A stretch of DNA of 39,937 nucleotides from Chloroflexota bacterium (GTDB taxonomy: Bacteria; Chloroflexota; Anaerolineae; Promineifilales; Promineifilaceae). Shown one piece after another: positions 9,101-17,019 of the stretch. The stretch covers positions 1-39,937 of the forward strand of contig JAGNBF010000072.1 of NCBI GenBank assembly GCA_018004935.1, in the 5' to 3' direction. The position numbers and the translations under genes are program-made. Each line of letters begins with the position of its first letter. The first letter of the stretch is position 1. The notes below the pieces were generated by a model that did not search any database, was not told the origin of the DNA, and was given only the letters and a program-made list of their open reading frames with translations.

Positions 9101-9260
9101 GTAATTCATCCTTGTTAGCGGCAAACGGGTGGGGTTGGCTACTCTTTAGACGCCGGTTGCGCGAGGGTTGGGGGGCCAAGGCGGATTCCATCCAGAGGAG
9201 AAAATGGCCGGTTTCCCCTGGTTGAGTGGGTGTGTGCCAGTGCAGATGAAGGACGTACAT
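6126..9260 (-). CDS. SNF2-family DNA-dependent ATPase/helicase
   Basis: 1044 residues from the ATG at 9260 (MYVLHLHWHTPTQPGETGHF). The reading frame is open further, but upstream residues lack family character and cross the duplicated fragment. The N-terminal ~560 residues are the SNF2-associated region. The motor follows: Walker A ILADDMGLGKTIQT near residue 593, ICPTSVVTNW, DEAQ box near 690, LTGTPVENRLTELWS, LIFSQFTEMADLL, and motifs V/VI SLKAGGTGLNLT and DQATDRAFRIGQT. All key motifs are present, so it should be an active ATPase translocating on double-stranded DNA. It is co-transcribed with the SWIM gene. NotI octamers at 7276, 8201 and 8518. Confidence 0.93.
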   Translation of the reverse strand: MYVLHLHWHTPTQPGETGHFLLWMESALAPQPSRNRRLKSSQPHPFAANKDELRQLLTDIRLRGKLPVKTLDLWLPTNRFGPIPSPELIHDWESDDNQAELSSWTVTGTTLDALQALHLLTWLHQNDLPSPYRLGSDGRYWQTLFPFVLELLAHQLYRPTLLEIREKQGVRFEARWQTLLDGENEAHHAAQLAAAMPAVCRASAANPNETIPPRAILDSFLNHLTDAAIRHWASAREMTLPTSNDAAASWLRALFSPAPTIQAPVGQLQHLALAMRGWERALTLAGDKQYRIALRLEAPLQQETTHPTKGEAAWQLHYLLQARDDTSLLVPAAEVWKTRGSVLSALDRQFERPQERLLTGLGYAARFFAPIQRSLQQRNPSDIPLSSNEAYTFLRQCAPQLQRAGFGLLVPPWWNKPGTRLGVRLQLGKSSQPTGQASVSTGQLNFDNLVTYRWQLSLGDTELTRAEFDALVALKSPLVQIRGQWVQLDPEQIEAAIRFWEQQGMEGTLSLPEAIRLGLTGAEQQRNGLPVDGVELDDWLQNWLNQLQGDEKLELLPVPQGLRATLRPYQQYGYSWLHFARRWGMGVILADDMGLGKTIQTLTLTQQLKEEMGGLPVPILLICPTSVVTNWEQEKGKFTPGLRTMVHQGGDRLREEEFIAAATNTDIVLTSYALVRRDADAMKQINWLGVILDEAQNIKNAHTKQTQTIRKLSAGFRLALTGTPVENRLTELWSIMQFLNPGLLGGQKQFREQFVLPIEKYGDTDAAQRLRQVTRPFLLRRVKTDPTVIQDLPDKQEMKVYCHLSEEQATLYEAIVRDAMEAIEAQAEGEMARKGLVLSMLMQLKQVCNHPAQYLHETAAYKASADNGRSGKLERLTDLLEEILAEGDRLLIFSQFTEMADLLKGYIQEKFAVPTLYLHGGTPPKKRASMVEQFQRADGPPVFLLSLKAGGTGLNLTRANHVFHFDRWWNPAVEDQATDRAFRIGQTKNVLVHKFVCLGTLEERIDAMITEKKRLAENIVGKGENWLTEMSTNDLRQLVNLRRA

Positions 9261-9335
9261 GACCATTCTATGATATAAGCTTACCCATTCTCTATCAACC
9301 CTCAGCGATTCTCCACCGCAATTCTCATTTTGAAC

Positions 9336-9512
9336 GGGCAGGGGACAGGACGATCCTATACGGAAGCCACGGGATGATTGGTGAAACTGCATCAACTGGC
9401 GATGTACCAGAACAAAGAAAAACCCTTTGCCGAACGGTTGAAGCGATTACGCGAGGCGAATGCCAAAAAGCGGGCGTGGCTGAGCCGTGTGGACAAGGCG
9501 GGGTTGCCGTGA
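9336..9512 (+). pseudogene. Remnant of the C-terminus of the gene at 1213-2319
   Basis: Translated on the plus strand this gives SYTEATG, an in-frame TGA, then LVKLHQLAMYQNKEKPFAER and onward to SRVDKAGLP and a stop at 9510-9512. It matches the last ~57 residues of the protein ending at 2319 nearly residue for residue. No N-terminal part is present. Similarity continues in the 3' flank to the GCGGCCGC at 9543. It is a decayed partial duplicate in the same orientation as the parent, placed directly upstream of the SNF2 gene on the opposite strand. Confidence 0.88.
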
Positions 9513-9918
9513 GGGAGGGGAATGTGTGGGCAGGATGGGGTTGCGGCCGCGAACTAACGAAAGAATGGTTATCGTTCAGGGAAACTGTCCCTGTCTCTTT
9601 CGTTACAACAATTGACGGTTTTGATTACAAGGAACTTATGTATTTCCAACAAGTAGCATCCACTTTCGCCAAACTTCCTTTATTTGAAAGTAGCCAATTA
9701 TACTGCCAAAGGGCACAATCTGACATTTTCCTGCCGTGTCGCCGTGCCGCTTTATCCCCACATTGGGAACATCCGAGACCACCCCTACCCCTAACCCCGC
9801 CCCCAGGGGTGGGGAACTTTTTTCGGCGCGGTTGGGGGGCAGACACCCCCCAACCGCTTAAATCATAAAAAAGATTTTGGGTTCGTAGTAACCGTTTTAG
9901 CAGTCCCACGCTGGACGG
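9513..9918. other. Repeat-filled intergenic region
   Basis: 406 bp with no credible gene. It holds a NotI-type octamer (9543), then a composite dispersed repeat (about 9698-9866) ending in a long hairpin. A 94-codon open frame on the minus strand is built from this repeat and is not a gene. Confidence 0.6.
9698..9866 (+). repeat. Composite dispersed repeat, copy 1, with 12-bp-stem hairpin
   Basis: It shares TATACTGCCAAAGGGCA, the CCTAACCCCGCCCCCAGGGG block and the TTTCGGCGCGG block with about 19070-19240. It ends in a perfect 12-bp stem (9828-9839 with 9846-9857, loop 6). The stem sequence differs from copy 2 but remains fully paired. It may double as a transcript end for the response-regulator gene, although no T run follows the stem. 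Confidence 0.75.
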
Positions 9919-10542
9919 CTAAAGCCGTTCCGACAAATAACGCCGACTGGCTTCGGTGCGGTTGCTGACCCCTAGCCGCTGGTAAATGTTCTGCAAATGG
10001 AATTTGATGGTGTTGTCACTGACGTGAAGCCGTTGGGCAATCTGGCTATTGGTGAACCCTTCGGCAACCAGGGCCAGTACCTCGTTTTCCCGTTCCGAAA
10101 GCGTGCTGGCTAGAGTAGGCGAGGGGGTGGGGGTGAGCCAACGGCGTGCGGCCGCGGGAAAAATCATCTGCCCTGCCATGACCTGCCGAATCGCCACAAC
10201 CGTCTGCTCCGGGGGATCCGTTTTCAACAACAACCCATCCGCCCCGGATGCCAGAGCCATCTGAAGGGTTTGCCCGTCGGTAAAAGCGGTGAGGAGTAAA
10301 ATGCGGGTGATCGAATGGAGCCGCCGAATTTCCGCCACACAACTCAGACCATCCTTGTAAGGCATATGAATATCGGTAATGACTACATCAGGTTTGAACC
10401 GTTGCACCGCTTCCAATAGACGCTCGCCATCGGTCGCTGTGGCAATCACCGTAATGTCCCCCTCTGCCGATAATAGGCTTCGCAACCCTTCTAACACCAG
10501 GGCATGATCATCAGCCAGGACAACCCGAATCATCGTAGACAT
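9919..10542 (-). CDS. LuxR/NarL-family response regulator
   Basis: 207 residues from the ATG at 10542 (MSTMIRVVLADDHALVLEGL). Receiver domain 1-120: acidic pair DD at 10-11, phospho-acceptor Asp in VVITDIHMPYKDG, Thr in LLLTAF and Lys in LLKTDPP. The C-terminal LuxR helix-turn-helix (ENEVLALVAEGFTNSQIAQRL, then NTIKFHLQNIYQRLGVSNRT) binds DNA. It begins one base after the stop of the histidine kinase gene, so translation is coupled and the two form a cognate pair. Targets are unknown; the nearest large units are the carbon-fixation operon and the FGGY kinase. Confidence 0.93.
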   Translation of the reverse strand: MSTMIRVVLADDHALVLEGLRSLLSAEGDITVIATATDGERLLEAVQRFKPDVVITDIHMPYKDGLSCVAEIRRLHSITRILLLTAFTDGQTLQMALASGADGLLLKTDPPEQTVVAIRQVMAGQMIFPAAARRWLTPTPSPTLASTLSERENEVLALVAEGFTNSQIAQRLHVSDNTIKFHLQNIYQRLGVSNRTEASRRYLSERL

Positions 10543-10543
10543 A

Positions 10544-11248
10544 TCATATTGTATCCAGGGGTACAGATACCACAATGCGTACCCCGGTCAGGGGAGCTGT
10601 GTGTAATTCAAAACGACCACCCAACAATTCCACCCGATCCCGCATCCCACGCAAACCGATATGTTCATGCTTTTCGGTTGCCGTTGGGCCACTCAGGGGC
10701 GGCGGTGCAAATCCCCGACCCTGATCAGTGATGATTAACATGGCCTCTTGTCCCTGTTGGATCAAATGAACCTGCTGTTCCTTTGTCCCGGAATGGCGAT
10801 AGGCGTTTGTGAGGGCTTCCTGGCAAATGCGATACAGGGCAATTTTAATCGGTAAGGCCACCGGAAAAGGGTCCAGTTCGTTGCTGAAACTGACCTGGCA
10901 ATCAGTAAATGTTTCATGTTGTAAAATCAGGGCCTGCAAAAGCTCGCCTAAGGGCTGACAAGAAAAATCGGGGGACCGAAATGTCCCGAGAAAGTTACGA
11001 ATTTCTAGCAAGGTCTGGCTGAGCAGATTGGCTGTCTGGCCGAGATGGTAATTACATTCGGCCAGGGATAGCGGTTCGCCTCGTTCATTCTTCTTTTGCA
11101 GGAGTTGTATCTGGGACAAAGCGGCAAAAACATATTGCACGGGGCCATCATGAATATCCAAAACAATCTGTTGTAACTCCTCTTCAGTCACGGAGAGAAT
11201 CCGTTGGGCGGCCCGGTTTTTGGCTGAACGTCTGGTGATTTTGTTCAT
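10544..11248 (-). CDS. Soluble NarL-type sensor histidine kinase (HisKA_3/HATPase)
   Basis: 234 residues. The phospho-acceptor region is ELQQIVLDIHDGPVQYVFAA, with the His in DIHDGPVQ at about 33. The HATPase part shows the N box (RICQEALTNAYRHSG), G1 (ITDQGRGF) and G2 (GLRGMRDRVELLGGR). There is no membrane segment and no PAS/GAF domain; the N-terminus is only ~25 basic residues (MNKITRRSAKNRAAQRI). It must therefore sense through a partner or act as a cytosolic phosphorelay member. It overlaps functionally with the regulator gene one base downstream. Confidence 0.92.
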   Translation of the reverse strand: MNKITRRSAKNRAAQRILSVTEEELQQIVLDIHDGPVQYVFAALSQIQLLQKKNERGEPLSLAECNYHLGQTANLLSQTLLEIRNFLGTFRSPDFSCQPLGELLQALILQHETFTDCQVSFSNELDPFPVALPIKIALYRICQEALTNAYRHSGTKEQQVHLIQQGQEAMLIITDQGRGFAPPPLSGPTATEKHEHIGLRGMRDRVELLGGRFELHTAPLTGVRIVVSVPLDTI

Positions 11249-11304
11249 GTTTTACCCCTATGGCTTTATTATAATCTACGTAACTATTCAGGTGTCACAA
11301 CTTA

Positions 11305-11366
11305 TTCCCACGCTCGGCGTGGGAATTCCCTCGGGGACGCTCTGCGTCCTACACGACGCAGAGTGT
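11305..11366. repeat. Two adjacent short palindromes
   Basis: TTCCCACGC TCG GCGTGGGAA (11305-11325) is a perfect 9-bp stem. It is followed by ACGCTCTGCGTC and GACGCAGAGTGT (11337-11366), an 11-of-12 stem with a 6-base loop. This type of intergenic palindrome is common in Chloroflexota and cyanobacteria. Confidence 0.65.
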
Positions 11367-11390
11367 GGAATGAGGATGTGAAACCGCTGA

Positions 11391-11469
11391 CCCTCACCCC
11401 CGACCTCTCTCCCGAAGCGGGAGAGAGGAGTTAGTTCCCTCTCCTGGGGGAGAGGGTTAGGGTGAGGGG
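11391..11469. repeat. CCCTCACCC...GGGTGAGGG palindromic repeat
   Basis: About 79 bp whose ends are complementary (CCCTCACCC and GGGTGAGGG) and whose interior contains CTCTCTCCCG AAG CGGGAGAGAG and CCCTCTCCTGGGGGAGAGGG. It is a multi-hairpin dispersed repeat of the kind seen across many phyla. Confidence 0.7.
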
Positions 11470-11488
11470 CTGTATAGATACAATTTTT

Positions 11489-11607
11489 GGCATGGTTCAG
11501 GTGAACTTTACAAATTTGTAGGACGATTTTGTAAATCGTCTCGTGGGCGATTTACAAAATCGCCCTACAAACTGTTAAACATCGTTTGCCAACTTTTGAA
11601 CCACGCC
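11489..11607 (+). mobile_element. 119-bp MITE, copy 1
   Basis: The termini are GGCATGGTTCA and TGAACCACGCC, inverted repeats with one mismatch. The interior is a long hairpin: CGATTTTGTAAATCG, spacer, CGATTTACAAAATCG. Length and sequence match copies at 18516 and 31723. The flanks CAATTTTT and CTGATTTT are only 5/8 similar, a decayed or absent target duplication. It carries no open frame and lies 132 bp upstream of the FGGY kinase start. Confidence 0.85.
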
Positions 11608-11652
11608 CTGATTTTTAGAGAGATAGGGTAATATCTCAATAAAGTGCGGAAC

Positions 11653-11702
11653 CTTCGGAAGGTTTGAACCACGAGCCAGGCTATAGATGAAACCTTCCGA
11701 AG
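11653..11702. repeat. 13-bp inverted repeat upstream of the FGGY kinase
   Basis: CTTCGGAAGGTTT (11653-11665) and AAACCTTCCGAAG (11690-11702) pair perfectly around a 24-base loop. The left arm is also part of a shorter palindrome (AACCTTC G GAAGGTT). It is 36 bases before the start codon, so it could act as an operator or a 5'-UTR hairpin, or be a dispersed repeat. Confidence 0.55.
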
Positions 11703-11738
11703 ATTTGCCCCGGAATATTGAGAAGATATGAGATAGGT

Positions 11739-13193
11739 ATGAACCATCCCCCGGTAGCGATTGGGATTGATGTGGGTACACAAACGGTGCGGGTGTTAGC
11801 AGTGACACCCGAGGGGAAGATCGCGGCCGCAATCACTCACCCCATTGCCCAATCTGTCCCAACCCAACCCGGCCACCACGAACAGCAACCAGAATCATGG
11901 TGGCAGGCTACCTTTGCTGGTTTGCAACAGGTGTGCCAGCACCTGCCACCCGGCACAAAAGTCGCCGGAATCGCCATAGACGGTACATCGGGCACTCTGC
12001 TGGCACTAGATAAAGCCGGAGAGCCACTTGGCCCTGCCATCATGTACAACGATAACCGTAGTGCCGCCCATGTACCTCAGGTACGCCAGGCCAGTCAGGC
12101 GTTAGAAGCAACGTTAGGATACGCCTTCGCCTCATCCTTCACCTTGCCCAAAATCATCTGGCTGAAACAAGAAAAGCCGACGCTATTTGCCCGTACCCAC
12201 ACCTTTGCCCACCCGACTGACTTCATCGTGGGGCGACTGACCGGTCAATATTGCCTCACTGACAGCAATAATGCCTTCAAAACAGGTTACGATTTGTTAA
12301 ATGGGTGCTGGCCCGATTTTATCAGCACCGAACTGGGTATCCCTATGGCCCAATTGCCAACGGTGGTCAGCCCGGGTACGGCGATTGCCCCGCTGACCCG
12401 TTCGGTGGCCGAAGCCATTGGTTTGCCGCCGTCTACTCTGGTTTATGCCGGAACTACGGATAGCATTGCCGCCCATCTGGCAACAGGAGCTATCGAACCA
12501 GGGCAATGGACGACCACATTGGGTACGACGTTGGTGATCAAGGGGGTCAGCGAAAAACTTCTGCTTGATCCGCAACATCGCCTCTATTGCCACCATCTGG
12601 CGGGAGTCGGCTGGTTGCCGGGCGGAGCCAGTAATACCGGGGCGGAGTGGGTCGCCAGGGAACACCGGCGGGAACATTTGTCTGAATTGACTCAACGGGC
12701 CACGAGCCGCCTGCCCACCAGCCTGCTCCGTTACCCATTGATGCGCCAGGGGGAGCGGTTTCCCTGGCAGAACCCAACAGCTACCGGTTTTGTCGTGGGG
12801 CAAGCACGAGATGATGTAGACTTGTTTGCCGCTGGGCTAGAAGGTGTGGGGTTTGTGGAACGGCGGGCGTATGAACTGATGGCGCAATTGGGAGGTGTCA
12901 TCTGTAACCCCATTTATGTGGCCGGTGGCGCGGCGCAGTCGGATGTGTGGCTGAAGGTACGGGCGAGCATTTTGGGGCGACCCGTAGCGCGGCCGCATAT
13001 CACCGAATCAGCTTTGGGTGCGGCCCTGTTGGTGGCGAGTCAATGTTGGTATGGCAGTATCGCGGCCGCGAGCCAGGCCCTGGTCAAAATTGATACCCTC
13101 ATCGAACCAGACCCCGCCTGGCAAACCATTTACGCCGAACGTTACTCCCTCTTTCTGGACGAACTGGCTCATCGCGTTTTGGCCGCAGATTAA
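11739..13193 (+). CDS. FGGY-family sugar kinase, probably D-ribulose kinase-like
   Basis: 484 residues from the ATG at 11739 (MNHPPVAIGIDVGTQTVRVL). It has the actin-fold ATPase layout: phosphate-1 IGIDVGTQTVR, GIAIDGTSGT, MYNDNRS, the second-domain GTTDSIAAHLATGA and TTLGTTLVIKG, GGASNTGAEWV, and adenosine-binding YVAGGAAQSDVWLKVRASILGRPVARP. The combination GTTDSIAA / LGTTLVIK / LPGGASNTG recalls the cyanobacterial and plant D-ribulose kinase (XK-1) group more than E. coli xylulokinase. If so, it makes ribulose 5-phosphate, the substrate of the phosphoribulokinase encoded 2.7 kb away. Xylulose is an alternative substrate. It converges on rpe with a 7-bp gap. Confidence 0.8.
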   Translation: MNHPPVAIGIDVGTQTVRVLAVTPEGKIAAAITHPIAQSVPTQPGHHEQQPESWWQATFAGLQQVCQHLPPGTKVAGIAIDGTSGTLLALDKAGEPLGPAIMYNDNRSAAHVPQVRQASQALEATLGYAFASSFTLPKIIWLKQEKPTLFARTHTFAHPTDFIVGRLTGQYCLTDSNNAFKTGYDLLNGCWPDFISTELGIPMAQLPTVVSPGTAIAPLTRSVAEAIGLPPSTLVYAGTTDSIAAHLATGAIEPGQWTTTLGTTLVIKGVSEKLLLDPQHRLYCHHLAGVGWLPGGASNTGAEWVAREHRREHLSELTQRATSRLPTSLLRYPLMRQGERFPWQNPTATGFVVGQARDDVDLFAAGLEGVGFVERRAYELMAQLGGVICNPIYVAGGAAQSDVWLKVRASILGRPVARPHITESALGAALLVASQCWYGSIAAASQALVKIDTLIEPDPAWQTIYAERYSLFLDELAHRVLAAD

Positions 13194-13200
13194 CACAATC

Positions 13201-13875
13201 CTATCCCGCCAACGCCTGCCACAAAGCCGCAACATTCTCCGTCACCGACTGTTGGTGGTTGAAGATGGCACTCCCGACCACCAAAACATTGGCGCCCGCC
13301 TGCACCACCTCAGCCACATTACTCACCTTGATCCCCCCATCCACTTCCAGGTCAGCCGTTGACCCCATCTCGTCTAACATCTGGCGCAGGCGGCGGATTT
13401 TGGCGGTACTGCCGGGAATGTATGATTGGCCGCCAAAACCGGGATTAACCGACATCACCAGTACCAAATCTACATCGGGCAGAATGGGTTCAAGCACGGC
13501 CAGAGGTGTGGCCGGGTTGAGGGTGACGCCCGGTTTGACCCCCAGTTCGCGGATCATCTGTACGGTGCGGTGCAGATGAGGGCAGGTTTCCACATGAACG
13601 GTGAGGATGTCGGCCCCGGCGCGGGCAAAATCGGCCAGGTAACGTTCCGGGTTTTCGATCATCAGGTGGACATCTAATAACGCGCCGGTGGCGCGGGCCT
13701 GCGGCCGCAAGGCTTCCACCACCAGCGGCCCGATGGTGATATTGGGCACAAAATGGCCGTCCATCACGTCCAGATGGATGTAGGCGGCTCCAGCGGTGAC
13801 AGCTTCCTGCACCTGTTCACCCAAACGGGTAAAGTCGGCGGTTAAAATTGAGGGAGCAAGTTTGATGGGGTTCAT
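13201..13875 (-). CDS. rpe: Ribulose-phosphate 3-epimerase
   Basis: 224 residues, the usual length. Interconverts ribulose 5-phosphate and xylulose 5-phosphate in the cytosol. TIM-barrel signatures are all visible: [35 protein letters not shown] with the catalytic Asp, [27 protein letters not shown] and [11 protein letters not shown]. It starts 4 bases after the transketolase stop and ends the RuBisCO-PRK-transketolase-epimerase operon. In this setting it serves RuBP regeneration. Confidence 0.96.
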   Translation of the reverse strand: MNPIKLAPSILTADFTRLGEQVQEAVTAGAAYIHLDVMDGHFVPNITIGPLVVEALRPQARATGALLDVHLMIENPERYLADFARAGADILTVHVETCPHLHRTVQMIRELGVKPGVTLNPATPLAVLEPILPDVDLVLVMSVNPGFGGQSYIPGSTAKIRRLRQMLDEMGSTADLEVDGGIKVSNVAEVVQAGANVLVVGSAIFNHQQSVTENVAALWQALAG

Positions 13876-13879
13876 GGGA

Positions 13880-15886
13880 TTATTGGGTGGAATCTGACGA
13901 TTCGATGAGGCTCAACGCGGCCGCGACGATGGCTTCAACGGTCAGACCCAGCTTTTCATACAGGGTTTGATACGGAGCCGAGGCTCCAAAACGGTTCAGC
14001 CCAATGATTTTACCAGAGATTCCGGCGTAGCGTTCCCAGCCAAAGGGTGCGGCCGCTTCCACAATCACCCGTGCCTGAATCGTTGAGGGCAAAACCGCTT
14101 CCTGGTAATCTGGCGGCGCGGCCGCGAACAGTTCCCAACTGGGCATTGAAATCACCCGGCTGGCAATCCCTTGTTCTGTCAGAGCCATCTGGGCGGACAA
14201 CACCAGGCTGACTTCCGAGCCGGTAGCAATGAGGATCACCTGGGGGTCAGGCATATCGCTGAGAATATAAGCTCCGTTGGCCAGGTCATGCACCTTACCC
14301 TCGGCGACCGGGGGGAGCTTTTGGCGTGTCAACACCAATGCGGTTGGGGCGTGACGCCGTTGTAGGGCCACCCGCCAGGCCGCCGCCGTTTCCCAGGCAT
14401 CTGCCGGACGGATGACCGCCAGGTTGGGAATGGCCCGCAATGAAGCCAGATGTTCAACGGGTTGGTGGGTGGGGCCATCTTCACCCAGGCCAATCGAATC
14501 ATGGGTGAAGATGTAAATGACACCTAATCCCATCATCGCCGCCAGACGGATGGCAGGGCGCATGTAATCGGCAAAAACGAGGAAGGTGCCACCGTAGGGA
14601 CGCACTCCCCCATGTAGGGCCAGGCCGTTCATAATTGCCCCCATACCATGTTCGCGCACCCCATAATGTAGATAGCGGCCGCGAAAATCCCCTTTTTGTA
14701 TGGCGTCAGTTGCGGCCGCACGGGTGTTGTTTGAGCCGGTCAGGTCGGCGGAGCCACCTAGCAAGTCTGGCAGATGGGGAATGAGGTTGTTGAGAGTTTG
14801 CCCGGATGCGGCGCGGGTTGCCATCGCGGTAGAGCGAGTGAAATCGGGCAGGGATGTTTCCCAATCAACCGGTAATTCCCCGGCCATTGCTTGTTGCCAT
14901 TCCGCCGCCAGTTCGGGGTATGCGGCCGCGTATCCTGACCACAACGCCTGCCATTCATCCCGGCAAGCGCCCCCTCGTTGTCCGGCCTCTCGCAAAGGAG
15001 TACGGGCTTCATCCGGGATGTAAAACGGCTCCGGCGGCCAGTTGAGGGCCTGTTTGGTCAGGGTGATTTCGGCCGCGCCCAGGGGTTCACCATGCACTTT
15101 GGCGGTACCGGCGTGGTTGGGACTGCCAAAACCAATGATGGTACGGCAGGCGATGAGGGAAGGGCGGCTTTCATCGGCGAGGGCGGACTCAATGGCGGCC
15201 GCGACCGCCGTTTGATCATGTCCATCTACCCGGGCCACCTGCCAGCCATAGGCGGCAAACCGCCCCAAAACATCCTCACTGGAGGCCAATCCGGTGGGGC
15301 CATCAATGGAAATACCATTGTCATCAAAGAGTAAAATCAGCCGCCCCAGCCCCCAATGACCAGCCAGGGCACACACTTCATGGGAAATGCCTTCCATGAG
15401 GTCGCCATCACCAGCCATGACAAACGTGCGATGGTTGACCAGGGGGAAACCAGGGCGGTTAAACCGTTCGGCCAGCCACCGTTCCGCCAGAGCCATGCCG
15501 ACTGCATTACCTAACCCCTGACCGAGTGGGCCAGTGGTAGTCTCGACGCCAGGGGTATGGCCGTATTCCGGGTGGCCGGGGGTGCGGCTCCCCCACTGGC
15601 GGAAATTTTGTAGTTCGCTCAGGGGTAGATCGTAGCCGCTCAGGTGTAACAGGCTGTAGAGGAGCATACTGCCATGGCCGCCAGACAGGACAAACCGGTC
15701 TCGGTCGGGCCAGCCAGGGTTTTGGGGATCGAATTTGAGGTAATGTGACCATAAGACGGCGGCAACATCGGCCATGCCCATCGGCAGACCGGGGTGGCCG
15801 GAGTTGGCTTTTTGCACAGCATCCATCGCCAGGGCGCGGATGGTGGTAGCGGTAGGGGTGAGGAAGGGGGGATTGGATATGGACAT
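13880..15886 (-). CDS. tkt: Transketolase
   Basis: 668 residues, full length. Thiamine-diphosphate enzyme moving two-carbon ketol units between sugar phosphates; in the Calvin cycle it makes xylulose 5-phosphate, erythrose 4-phosphate and ribose 5-phosphate. Seen: [32 protein letters not shown], the ThDP/metal motif [13 protein letters not shown] with DDNGISIDG, catalytic Glu in [34 protein letters not shown] and GSEVSL near the C-terminus. The Shine-Dalgarno is weak, which fits coupling to the PRK gene 32 bases upstream. Seven NotI-type octamers fall in this gene, a local high. Confidence 0.97.
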   Translation of the reverse strand: MSISNPPFLTPTATTIRALAMDAVQKANSGHPGLPMGMADVAAVLWSHYLKFDPQNPGWPDRDRFVLSGGHGSMLLYSLLHLSGYDLPLSELQNFRQWGSRTPGHPEYGHTPGVETTTGPLGQGLGNAVGMALAERWLAERFNRPGFPLVNHRTFVMAGDGDLMEGISHEVCALAGHWGLGRLILLFDDNGISIDGPTGLASSEDVLGRFAAYGWQVARVDGHDQTAVAAAIESALADESRPSLIACRTIIGFGSPNHAGTAKVHGEPLGAAEITLTKQALNWPPEPFYIPDEARTPLREAGQRGGACRDEWQALWSGYAAAYPELAAEWQQAMAGELPVDWETSLPDFTRSTAMATRAASGQTLNNLIPHLPDLLGGSADLTGSNNTRAAATDAIQKGDFRGRYLHYGVREHGMGAIMNGLALHGGVRPYGGTFLVFADYMRPAIRLAAMMGLGVIYIFTHDSIGLGEDGPTHQPVEHLASLRAIPNLAVIRPADAWETAAAWRVALQRRHAPTALVLTRQKLPPVAEGKVHDLANGAYILSDMPDPQVILIATGSEVSLVLSAQMALTEQGIASRVISMPSWELFAAAPPDYQEAVLPSTIQARVIVEAAAPFGWERYAGISGKIIGLNRFGASAPYQTLYEKLGLTVEAIVAAALSLIESSDSTQ

Positions 15887-15918
15887 GGCTGGTTCTCGCA
15901 GGTGTGTGTGTGTGTCAA

Positions 15919-16905
15919 TCAGGTAGTTGCGGCCGCGTGTGTGGTTTGCAGACGACTCAGGGCGGCGACGGGTGGGGCGAAGGGGATGCGGCCCAGGTCA
16001 TTGTATTTGCGTAGAACGTGGTAGGTGATGAGTAATTGGGCCAAAGCGAGGGGGTGGCTGTGTCGCGGCCGCGAACCCTCCTGATAATTGCCAAAGTGTG
16101 ACTCATCTTCAGGGCGCAGTTCGGGCATGTGTTGCCAGATCGCTTCAGCCAAACGCACGGATTGATCTGTGCCCACGTTGCCATCAATATCCAGAAAATC
16201 CACCGGCAGGCCATGATCTCGTCCCAATTCCAGGCGAATACAACCATCATTTCGGCGATCCAGTAGATAGCTCAAATCTGGGTGGGGAATTGTGGGGCGC
16301 AACACCAGGCGCACATTCAGATGAGAGCCAGCTTCTTGGGGGCTGACGCCCGATGGGGGGTAAAAATTAACCACCATATCGGCGTATTTCCGTTGGGGCC
16401 GGATAAACGCTTCAGAATCCGGTTCGCGGCGGCGCAGAGCCTCATACACCTGGGTTTCGGTGTAATTCCGTTTGCTGGTATCCCGCTTGACCTTCCAAAT
16501 GGTGCGTAAATCCTCTTCCGGGGCCAGAAAAACTTTCACATCAAAAAAGTTGCGCAATACTTCATTGGAAAAACCAAGTAAACCTTCCACAATCACAAAC
16601 TCTTTGGGCTGGACATATTCCGGTCGCACCAGTGTCCCATCGGTATGATCATAGATGGGTTTCAAGATGGGTTGACCATAGTGTAAACGTTCCAGGTGCA
16701 GTTGCATGATGTCCATATAGTTACAGGCAGGGTCCAGGGCGGAAATTTTGTGAATAGCCCGTTCCTGCCGATCAAATTTGTGATAATCGTCGGTGCAGAC
16801 GTGGGTACAGCGGTCTTCACCCAAAATACGGGTTAAACCCTGGGTAATTGTTGTTTTACCAGCGGCACTATCACCCACAATGCCGAGAATGATGGGTCGT
16901 CGCAT
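15919..16905 (-). CDS. prk: Phosphoribulokinase
   Basis: 328 residues from the ATG at 16905, chosen because GGAG lies 8 bases upstream and the protein then starts [19 protein letters not shown]. The open frame runs 21 codons further without family character. P-loop GDSAAGKTT at 9-17; [39 protein letters not shown] (Walker B-like); [10 protein letters not shown]. It phosphorylates ribulose 5-phosphate to RuBP, the diagnostic Calvin-cycle step, and sits directly behind the RuBisCO gene. No plant-type paired regulatory cysteines were noticed near the P-loop. The C-terminus HAAATT is written partly by a NotI-type octamer. Confidence 0.94.
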   Translation of the reverse strand: MRRPIILGIVGDSAAGKTTITQGLTRILGEDRCTHVCTDDYHKFDRQERAIHKISALDPACNYMDIMQLHLERLHYGQPILKPIYDHTDGTLVRPEYVQPKEFVIVEGLLGFSNEVLRNFFDVKVFLAPEEDLRTIWKVKRDTSKRNYTETQVYEALRRREPDSEAFIRPQRKYADMVVNFYPPSGVSPQEAGSHLNVRLVLRPTIPHPDLSYLLDRRNDGCIRLELGRDHGLPVDFLDIDGNVGTDQSVRLAEAIWQHMPELRPEDESHFGNYQEGSRPRHSHPLALAQLLITYHVLRKYNDLGRIPFAPPVAALSRLQTTHAAATT

Positions 16906-17019
16906 GATCGTTTCTCCATTCTGCCCCTCAGCCGGATCCTTTCGCCTCTGGGGCGAGGGAATTGACACCCTTCTACCGACAAGGGAGGAGGGCTGGGGAT
17001 GAGGGTGAATTGTTATGGT

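Larger units (their letters stand above)
11249..11738. other. Repeat-rich divergent intergenic region
   Basis: 490 bp between the divergent histidine kinase and FGGY kinase genes. It is almost entirely made of four unrelated palindromic repeats (listed separately at 11305-11366, 11391-11469, 11489-11607 and 11653-11702). Promoters for both genes must lie here, but none stands out. Confidence 0.6.

Noticed and set aside
9625-9909. 94-codon minus-strand open frame
   Set aside because: It is mostly translation of the composite dispersed repeat and its hairpin; Gly/Arg-rich segments mirror the GC-rich palindrome.
11540-11552. GTCTCGTGGGC inside MITE copies resembles a Nextera i7 adapter sequence
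   Set aside because: It is part of the 119-bp element at the hairpin loop, present identically in copies 1 and 2 and diverged in copy 3, so it is genomic and the match is coincidental.
11575-11832. Minus-strand open frames upstream of the FGGY kinase
   Set aside because: They translate the MITE and inverted repeats and run antisense into the kinase gene; no start signals.
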